Assembly (NCBI GenBank): GCA_900764725.1
Contig: CAAFPB010000145.1
Coordinates: 1-19,023, forward strand
Source: an uncultured Catenibacterium sp.
GTDB lineage: Bacteria > Bacillota_I > Bacilli_A > Erysipelotrichales > Coprobacillaceae
Direction of reading: 5' to 3'
Length of the DNA: 19,023 nt
A program made the translations under genes and the position numbers. Under the pieces are notes generated by a model, which saw nothing but the letters and a program-made list of their open reading frames with translations, did not search any database and was not told the origin of the DNA. This document shows positions 13,111 through 19,023 of the stretch, in pieces. The first letter of the stretch is position 1; each line of letters begins with the position of its first letter.

Positions 13111-14322
13111 ATGATAGAAAGACCATTATACTTAGACAAAATCATGCCTTTTGTAGATACTCCATTTGTGAAAATATTGACTGGAGTTAGACGTTGTGGT
13201 AAATCAACAATTCTGAAAATGATTATTAAAAAGCTTAAAGAAGAGAATAATGTGGATGATGAACAGATTCTTAGTTATCGCTTTGATTCTATGGAATATG
13301 AAGATGTGACTACAAAAGAATTGTATCAAGAATTGAAATCAAAAATACTACAATCAAAAAAGACTTATTTATTCTTAGATGAGATACATGAAATTGAAGG
13401 ATGGGAGAAAGTAGTGAATACTCTTGCTTCAGACTTTGATGTAGATATCTATATTACAGGATCCAATTCAAGAATGATGTCTTCAGAGATATCCACATAT
13501 CTAACAGGAAGATATATTATTTTTCATATTTATACATTATCATTTGAAGAATATCTCACATTCAAGAAAAGTTATACAACTCTTAAGGATCTGAAGCAGG
13601 AATTTAGCCAATATGTAAGATTAGGTGGATTCCCTGCAACTCATTTACAGGATTAATCTCAGGATGAAGTTTATACAATTGTGAAGGATATTTATAATTC
13701 TACAATTTTTTCTGATATCGTACGCAGAAACCAAGTCAAGAAGATAGACCAGCTAGAAAGAGTTGTAAAATATACATTTAATAATGTTGGAAATACATTT
13801 TCCGCAAAATCAATTTCGAACTATTTCAAATCAGAACAGAGAAAAATTGATAATGAAACAGTTTATAGCTATTTAGAAAAATTACAGAAAGCCTATATTC
13901 TTCATAAGTGTTCTCGATATGATCTGCAAGGAAAAGAAATATTAAAAACACAGGAAAAATTCTATCTTGCGGATGTTTCATTGCGTTATTCTGTATTAGG
14001 TTATACTGTGGATAGTATCGCTTCATCTCTAGAAAATATTGTCTATCTAGAACTTAAAAGAAGAGGCTATGATGTCTATATAGGTAAGATAAAAGATAAA
14101 GAGATTGATTTTGTTGCAACAAAACAAAATGAAAAAATCTATGTTCAAGTAACGCAGGAAATAAAATCTGAAAAAACACAGAAGAGGGAATATGAACAGC
14201 TTTTAGAAATCAGAGATAATTATCCTGAGTATGTTGTGATGGCAGATGATTTTGCAGGTGGCAACTATGAAGGAATAAAAACAATGAACATAGTAGATTT
14301 CTTATTAAGTAAAGAGTATTAG
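13111..14322 (+). pseudogene. AAA-type ATPase with DUF4143-like C-terminal region, broken by an in-frame TAA
   Basis: One reading frame encodes a complete protein of the AAA_14/DUF4143 type, except for TAA at 13654-13656, after residue 181. Before the stop are Walker A GVRRCGKST (25-33), Walker B YLFLDEIHE (86-94), an ITGSNS sensor (115-120) and the GGFP motif (172-175). After it the frame continues at once with family-like sequence (DEVYTIVKDIYNSTIF, then SDIVRRNQ), a helical linker domain, and a PD-(D/E)XK-like end (ELKRRGYDV, then EIDFVA and IYVQV). A single base change, for example from a tyrosine codon, would restore about 403 residues. AGAGGTGAT precedes the start. An N-terminal fragment could still be made. 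The cassette has its own promoter and terminator. Confidence 0.88.
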
Positions 14323-14323
14323 A

Positions 14324-14349
14324 AGTGAGTTGAGAGACTCATTTTTTTT
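14324..14349 (+). terminator. Terminator of the ATPase cassette
   Basis: A seven-pair stem including one G-T pair (14324-14330 with 14337-14343) has a six-base loop and is followed by an unbroken run of T to 14349. Confidence 0.7.
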
Positions 14350-14355
14350 GCATGT

Positions 14356-14386
14356 AAAAAGACAATATAGTGAAGGTATTATATTG
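14356..14386 (-). terminator. Weak terminator of the ABC transporter operon
   Basis: On the minus strand CAATATA (14380-14386) pairs with TATATTG (14363-14369) across a ten-base loop, followed by TC and five T. The stem is AT-rich, so the hairpin is weak. Confidence 0.5.
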
Positions 14387-14397
14387 CCTATTATTGA

Positions 14398-15024
14398 TTA
14401 AATATGAATGACTCTCTCACAAAGTTCCGCAATATCTAGATCATGTGTCACAATCACTACAGTGGCACCACTACTATGATGATATTCCATTAATAGATCC
14501 ATCATCATTTTTGTATTAGTTGCATCAAGAGAACCAGTTGGTTCATCACATAATACAATCTTTGGTTTTTTAAGAAGTAACTTACAAAATGCGATACGTT
14601 GTGCTTCTCCACCAGATAAAGAATATACTTTTCTATTCTCATATCCCTCTAGTCCAACAGTAGATAGTACTTGCTTTATAGCATTCAATTTTTCTTTCTT
14701 ATTTAATCTTGAATACTTTAACACAATATCAAGATTCTCTTTAACAGTATAATCATCTACAAGTGCATTGTTTTGAAACATATAACCTATATCATATCTC
14801 ATAAGTAATAATGCATCTTTCTTTTTAGAAATCAATTGATGATTAATAATAATTTCTCCATCTTCTATCTCTTCTAATAACCCCATGATATTAAGTAGTG
14901 TAGATTTACCAGAGCCACTATTTCCTACAATTGCGACAAGTTCAAATTCTTCTATAGTCAGATTGAAATGATCAAAGATTGTTTTTGTATCATAGTGCTT
15001 TGTGATATTTTTTAATTGAATCAT
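14398..15024 (-). CDS. ABC transporter ATP-binding protein, bacteriocin-export type (208 aa)
   Basis: This is the nucleotide-binding subunit of an ABC transporter working with the permease encoded just upstream. All motifs are present: Walker A GNSGSGKST (34-42), Q-loop Gln84 in YMFQNN, signature SLSGGEAQR (135-143), Walker B IVLCDEPTG (156-164) with Glu161, and switch His194 in VTHD. The sequence and short length fit the MacB/LolD-like group, including ATPases linked to lactococcin 972-type bacteriocins. The end is abrupt, directly after the switch region. The start abuts the permease stop codon, with an AAAGGAAC site inside that gene. Together with the two-component system this suggests peptide export, immunity or resistance. 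The substrate is unknown. Confidence 0.92.
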   Translation of the reverse strand: MIQLKNITKHYDTKTIFDHFNLTIEEFELVAIVGNSGSGKSTLLNIMGLLEEIEDGEIIINHQLISKKKDALLLMRYDIGYMFQNNALVDDYTVKENLDIVLKYSRLNKKEKLNAIKQVLSTVGLEGYENRKVYSLSGGEAQRIAFCKLLLKKPKIVLCDEPTGSLDATNTKMMMDLLMEYHHSSGATVVIVTHDLDIAELCERVIHI

Positions 15025-16992
15025 TTAAAAAGTTCCTTTCAATAAATGAATGATATTCTTTCTCTCAAACTTTTTTATGGATAATACATAAGTCATACCC
15101 CATAGAGATATAAGAACTAAATGTACAATAAGAGTGTAGATGAAATAAGAATGACATAATAAAGAAATCAAGAATGTAGAGATAAATAGAATAATTGTTG
15201 ATTTCACAAAATAGAAATACTTTCTTAATGGTGTATAACCTTCCATTGTTTCTATCGCAAGAAGTAATGCATGATACTGGATGAAGATATGAATATTCTG
15301 GTAAATCATTAATATCATTAAACTAATTAATGCGATAGAAACCATCATAATTGCAATAAAGAGAGTCTGTTCCTGATGATTGAGAAGAGACATTTCATCA
15401 TAGGCAGTGATGATTTTAGATGCATATTGATCTAAGTCATATTTCTTTAAAATTGATTGAATTCTTTCTTGAGAGCCTTTGATCTTATAAGGATTATATT
15501 TGTATCCTAGAATGACATCATAGTCTTCAGGTGATCCATTTTCATTTGTAAGAACCTGTACAACAGGATTTGTAATACTATTTGAGTAATCGGATACGAT
15601 CAAAGAATTATAAGTAAAGAATTTCTGATTACTTTGATAATAGATGATTTTGATACCATGAGGTGTATCAAACATAGCCTGTGTCATCTTATAAATCTTC
15701 TTCTTTGAATAGTTTTGAGGTGCTAAGACAACTCTTTTCTTTTCATCTTCACTAATATGAATAGTATGACCATGTGTATCTTGAATCATTTGTTTCTTTA
15801 AGTAGTTTGTATTGACATAGGCCATACTTGTATTGGTATATGTTTCTTTATCATATTCATTAAAGTCTGCATAGATACTACCAAGACGATTGAATTCTTG
15901 ATAAAGTTCTTTTTGTTTATTTAAAAAGTTTTGACTAGTAAACAAATCACTATTTTCTACATTGGAGACTTCACTCAAGATAGAATAATGTTTCATTGTA
16001 TTCCATTCATTATGATTATTCATTCTACTTAATAATGAATAACTAGTCTCCATTCCAATAGATGAGAGAAATAGAATAACTAGAACTATGATGAATAAAA
16101 TAACCTGATTGAAATAAATGATTGTTTTGGATGGACCTTTGTTTTTGAGGAAGTCTATCGCTCTGACATTTCTAAAATGATTGATAATAAGAATACATAT
16201 AATCAAAGTGAGTAATAGAAATAAGAACAGGATCAAGAAGTTCTTAATTAAAAATTGAATAACGGATTGGTTGATATGCCTGCATATAAGTATTGTAAGG
16301 ACAAAGAATCCTATGAACGTAACAAGAAACTGTGATTGTATAATAGGACATATATAATCATAACCGATTGAAAACAAACTATAGCCTTCAAGTCTCTTGA
16401 TGCTGAAAAGCTTATAATTTTGTAGCAGGTCATAAATAATCACTAACATAAGAATGAAATAGAAGGCAGCTAAACAAATAATAATCCAAATCATATAATC
16501 GACCTGTCCACTTGAATCATTAAGGTCTTTTATAGATATATGTAATGTCGTATTTATTTCATTCTTAAATTGATTGAAAGACTGTTCATTTGGGAAAGTG
16601 ACATATACTTCTCCTTCTAGTTGATAACCATCAGTGAATAGTTTATCTAGATTAGAAATATTAAAAGTGAATGTATGATCAAACATAGGAGTAGATTCAC
16701 AATACTGGTTTTTATCATAAGTCAAATAAACATACTTCTTATAATGGTTATCCTTATTCTTGGTGATAAACAAATTACCTTGATATTTATCTAAACAATT
16801 CTCTACAGTATGTAATATCTGAGTTGAATCGTTATTCATAATATCATGAGGAATTTGAATAGAATAAAAGCCAGGTAATTCTTTTTCTGCATAGACAATA
16901 CGATTAAAGTATTTATGACTTGTGAGTGTATAACTTACAGAAAAGAAGTTACATGTAAGGATACAAAAGATGATAATAATCGCTTTTTTCAT
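15025..16992 (-). CDS. Two-block ABC permease resembling bacteriocin-associated (DUF1430-like) membrane proteins (655 aa)
   Basis: The protein has an N-terminal span (about 3-20), an external domain of some 145 residues, three spans (168-190, 215-236, 250-271), a fourth at 296-313, a second external domain of about 230 residues, and three C-terminal spans from about 545. It is built of two similar halves. Each has an EGY motif in a cytoplasmic loop (KRLEGYSLF near 201, then ETMEGYTPL in the second half) and each ends with a basic segment (FRNVRAIDFLKNKG, then FERKNIIHLLKG). This layout, size and ATPase partner match bacteriocin-associated permeases as I know them, though I could not compare sequences. 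The AAAGAGAGA site is weak. It follows the kinase gene across an 82-base gap with a terminator hairpin. Confidence 0.8.
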   Translation of the reverse strand: MKKAIIIIFCILTCNFFSVSYTLTSHKYFNRIVYAEKELPGFYSIQIPHDIMNNDSTQILHTVENCLDKYQGNLFITKNKDNHYKKYVYLTYDKNQYCESTPMFDHTFTFNISNLDKLFTDGYQLEGEVYVTFPNEQSFNQFKNEINTTLHISIKDLNDSSGQVDYMIWIIICLAAFYFILMLVIIYDLLQNYKLFSIKRLEGYSLFSIGYDYICPIIQSQFLVTFIGFFVLTILICRHINQSVIQFLIKNFLILFLFLLLTLIICILIINHFRNVRAIDFLKNKGPSKTIIYFNQVILFIIVLVILFLSSIGMETSYSLLSRMNNHNEWNTMKHYSILSEVSNVENSDLFTSQNFLNKQKELYQEFNRLGSIYADFNEYDKETYTNTSMAYVNTNYLKKQMIQDTHGHTIHISEDEKKRVVLAPQNYSKKKIYKMTQAMFDTPHGIKIIYYQSNQKFFTYNSLIVSDYSNSITNPVVQVLTNENGSPEDYDVILGYKYNPYKIKGSQERIQSILKKYDLDQYASKIITAYDEMSLLNHQEQTLFIAIMMVSIALISLMILMIYQNIHIFIQYHALLLAIETMEGYTPLRKYFYFVKSTIILFISTFLISLLCHSYFIYTLIVHLVLISLWGMTYVLSIKKFERKNIIHLLKGTF

Positions 16993-17023
16993 AGTAATCT
17001 CTCTTTCACATGCACTCTAACAT

Positions 17024-17066
17024 AATAAAAACTGCACTTACACGAGATTGTTGTAAAGTGCAGTTT
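17024..17066 (-). terminator. Internal terminator or attenuator between kinase and permease genes
   Basis: On the minus strand AAACTGCACTT (17056-17066) pairs with AAGTGCAGTTT (17029-17039); three more pairs can form past a bulge. Five T and an AT-rich tail follow. It lies between the histidine kinase stop and the permease start, so some transcripts should end here. Confidence 0.75.
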
Positions 17067-17074
17067 ATTGTTGT

Positions 17075-18286
17075 TTAGTGAATTACATCAAAAAGAATGA
17101 TGTCATTCACTAGATAATGGTTTGTTTGTTTGTATTGATTGATTCCATGATATTCATTCACAATTTCATTAATAATTGTGAGTCCAATACCATGATCTTC
17201 TTTATTTTCATTGCTTGTGTAACCTTCTTTAAGAGTCACAGGATGATCAATTGAATTTCTTATTTGAATATAGAGAAGACTGTTTTTGTTTTTCAAAGAG
17301 ATAGAAACATCTTTATTCATTGTTTTAGAAGATGCTTCAAAGCAATTTTTAAATATATTATAAATAAGTGATGATAGCTTAGAATCATCCATTGTGATAG
17401 TTCCAAGTATTTGATCATCTATTGAACTATGTACTTCAGGATATTCTTCTTTGAAATACTGATACAGCATATTAATGATATGGTTCTGTGAATCATTATT
17501 GGCCTTATATAAGTGATGACTGAGAGTATCTATATAAGGAAGTAATTGATCCTGTTGGTTTAAATAATAGTCCTTGATCATAAGAATCTGTTTATTATAA
17601 TCATGTTTGAATTTTCTAAGTTCCTGATATTTATGTGTATAAGAAGAGAGATATGTCTGCTGCAGCTGGATGATTGTTTCAAGATTCTGCTTTGATATCT
17701 CTTCCTTCTTTTTCTCATAATTCATTTTAAGAAAGAAATACAATAAGAGGATGAATAGTAGCGATGTAATAAGAAATAGAATAATATTCCATTTCATACT
17801 CTTATTCATAGAAATATATAGATTAGTCAATAAGATAAGCTGAGCTGATAATAATATACAGACAGAAGATAGAATAATCAGAATAGAGTTATTAATGATT
17901 AAGCAATCTCTCTTGATGATAAAACAAAGGAGAGTTATAAGAATCAATGACGCAAGTGCACTGATGAATGACAGGTTATTGATCTCATAGAATGATAAGA
18001 ATGAATTGATACATATTTGGAAAAATACCATGACAATATAAGAAGAAATAAATTCTTTGATTGAATCCAATGATGGACAAAATATAAAAATATAAGCAAG
18101 GAACATAAAGGCGATATTGATGATAGAAGGGCTGATTTCTTTCTTTAACACAATCAGAACTAAAGAAACTATGAAACAAACTAGTCCCTTGATACAATGA
18201 TTCTTATTGAACTCTTTATTGAATAATAAATAACTGATCATCAAAACATTCAACATGAGTAGGATTTGTTCGCAAAATGAAATCAT
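17075..18286 (-). CDS. GHKL-type sensor histidine kinase (AgrC-like, 403 aa)
   Basis: The first 190 residues hold about six membrane spans, as in sensors for secreted peptides. A linker helix (about 190-225) leads to the phosphoacceptor His228 in FKHDYNKQ. The catalytic domain has N-box residues in IYNIFKNCFEAS (Asn310, Asn314, Glu317) and the G-box HGIGL at 365-369. The last part of the domain is short, as in AgrC- and ComD-type kinases. It would phosphorylate the response regulator whose stop codon overlaps its start (ATGA). An AAGGAG site lies upstream. The neighbouring transporter suggests that it senses a peptide or a membrane-active antimicrobial. The ligand is unknown. Confidence 0.92.
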   Translation of the reverse strand: MISFCEQILLMLNVLMISYLLFNKEFNKNHCIKGLVCFIVSLVLIVLKKEISPSIINIAFMFLAYIFIFCPSLDSIKEFISSYIVMVFFQICINSFLSFYEINNLSFISALASLILITLLCFIIKRDCLIINNSILIILSSVCILLSAQLILLTNLYISMNKSMKWNIILFLITSLLFILLLYFFLKMNYEKKKEEISKQNLETIIQLQQTYLSSYTHKYQELRKFKHDYNKQILMIKDYYLNQQDQLLPYIDTLSHHLYKANNDSQNHIINMLYQYFKEEYPEVHSSIDDQILGTITMDDSKLSSLIYNIFKNCFEASSKTMNKDVSISLKNKNSLLYIQIRNSIDHPVTLKEGYTSNENKEDHGIGLTIINEIVNEYHGINQYKQTNHYLVNDIILFDVIH

Positions 18287-18954
18287 AGTGTACTCCTTAT
18301 ATAATCATAATAGCTTTGTTGGATATCTTTGAGTCTGCCTCTACTAATCTTGATTATTTCTGAAGTTGTGAGTGTAAGTTCTAAGTGATTGATATCTTTC
18401 AAGTAATCAAAGTTAATGATGTATGACTTATGTACACGATAGAAAGGGAAGTGAAGTTCTTTCTCCATATCTTTTAATGATTTACGAATGAGATAATCTT
18501 TACTGTGTGTATGGATTATTGTGTAAACATTATCTGCCTTTAAGTATATGATTTCTTTACAATCAATCATCTGATTATCTAGATAGATACAATCTGTTTT
18601 TGATATTTGAAGTAGATATCTTTTTAAGTCCTGTGATAATGTGTTACTGTCTTTTAATAAATAAGCAATCACATGATTACCAAAAGCTTCTATCATTCTA
18701 TCCTGGTATGAAGAGAGAAAGATAATAGGAGTATGTGTTTTTAAAGAGTTCTTAGTCAAAATACCATCTCCATCATTCATTTCTACATCTAACATAATAA
18801 GAGAAAATGTATCTTTGGTAGAGAGAAACTCATTACCAGAAAAGAAGTGAGATACTTTAAAGGGAATGGGGTATTTGAATAATATAGAAGTAATCATTTC
18901 TTCTAACTTTTGATGAATTACTTGATCATCATCTACAATCGCAATATGAAACAT
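18283..18954 (-). CDS. LytTR-family response regulator (AgrA/VirR-like, 223 aa)
   Basis: The receiver domain (about 1-118) has acidic Asp8 and Asp9, phosphoacceptor Asp56 in IMLDVEM, Ser81 in FLSSY, and Lys101 in YLLKD. The LytTR DNA-binding domain follows (about 125-220), with the typical FYRVHKSYIIN segment at 171-181 and the closing SRGRLKDI. ATG 18954 is chosen because a strong AAGGAGGA sits just upstream; an in-frame start at 19005 would put 17 extra residues across the promoter. It is the first gene of a two-gene signalling operon with the kinase and probably controls the transporter genes downstream, or a peptide gene outside the window. Confidence 0.94.
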   Translation of the reverse strand: MFHIAIVDDDQVIHQKLEEMITSILFKYPIPFKVSHFFSGNEFLSTKDTFSLIMLDVEMNDGDGILTKNSLKTHTPIIFLSSYQDRMIEAFGNHVIAYLLKDSNTLSQDLKRYLLQISKTDCIYLDNQMIDCKEIIYLKADNVYTIIHTHSKDYLIRKSLKDMEKELHFPFYRVHKSYIINFDYLKDINHLELTLTTSEIIKISRGRLKDIQQSYYDYIRSTL

Positions 18955-18976
18955 AACGTCCTCCTTATTTAGAGAG

Positions 18977-19005
18977 ATAATAAGAAATATATGATATTTT
19001 GTCAA
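18977..19005 (-). promoter_or_regulatory. Promoter of the two-component operon
   Basis: On the minus strand a perfect TTGACA (19000-19005) and TATTAT (18977-18982) are exactly 17 bases apart. The spacer holds an inverted repeat, AAATAT then CAT then ATATTT, which could be a binding site but is also likely in such AT-rich DNA. Transcription should start near 18970. Confidence 0.8.
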
Positions 19006-19023
19006 TTATTGTATATAATCCCT

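Noticed and set aside
13654..13656. Reading the TAA in the ATPase gene as programmed recoding
   Set aside because: TAA is not used for selenocysteine or tryptophan in known bacterial codes, no shift-prone or hairpin context is visible, and other genes here end normally at TAA.
13826..14026. Minus-strand open frame opposite the ATPase pseudogene
   Set aside because: It is short, has no ribosome binding site, and lies within clear family-like coding sequence on the plus strand.
17985..18197. Alternative minus-strand frame within the histidine kinase gene
   Set aside because: It overlaps the sensor membrane spans in another frame; the kinase frame is supported by its catalytic motifs and coupling to the regulator.

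Overview
The window looks like chromosomal DNA of a low-GC Firmicute. The Erysipelotrichia, gut relatives of Catenibacterium or Coprobacillus, are the best guess. The reasons are strong AT bias, AGGAGG-type ribosome binding sites, TTGACA/TATAAT-type promoters, compact U-tailed terminators, and a gene set typical of Gram-positive bacteria (PepT, a DgkB-like lipid kinase, RNase H with a viroplasmin domain, a PadR regulator, VanZ-like proteins, LytTR/GHKL signalling). The assignment rests on the gene set only. No RNA genes, CRISPR array, integrase or insertion sequence were found.

Layout. 1-2156: an unrecognised small membrane protein, then a tight three-gene operon in which a winged-helix regulator sits between two membrane proteins that are diverged paralogues of each other. 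2200-5730: a plus-strand run of exported proteins, with two paralogous lipoproteins of identical length (178 aa), two proteins with cleavable signal peptides, and a VanZ-like membrane protein present as two near-identical tandem copies. 5731-7852: a minus-strand pepT-lipid kinase pair. 7970-9468: RNase H and a DnaQ-type exonuclease with a BRCT domain, translationally coupled. 9541-9965: a PadR regulator behind a palindrome. 9970-11098: a minus-strand membrane protein with a possible PH-like domain. 11146-13006: a family 2 glycosyltransferase and a PAP2-type phosphatase, each with its own promoter and terminator. 13031-14349: a self-contained cassette holding a DUF4143-type AAA ATPase broken by an in-frame TAA, behind a 31-base perfect palindrome. 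14356-19005: a minus-strand system made of a LytTR response regulator, a GHKL histidine kinase, a two-block permease resembling bacteriocin-associated (DUF1430-like) proteins, and its ABC ATPase.

How the genes fit together. Several genes concern the cell envelope: two lipoproteins, two secreted proteins, VanZ-like proteins, the lipid kinase, the glycosyltransferase and the PAP2 phosphatase. Two modules look like sensing systems. In the first, membrane protein-wHTH-membrane protein, the membrane paralogues may control the regulator. In the second, a peptide-quorum-sensing-type two-component system lies directly upstream of a putative peptide exporter or immunity transporter, with a terminator hairpin between the regulatory and transport halves. 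No peptide substrate gene is visible, so it may lie outside the window. The least explained parts are the exported-protein run, the wHTH sandwich and the palindrome-preceded ATPase cassette.
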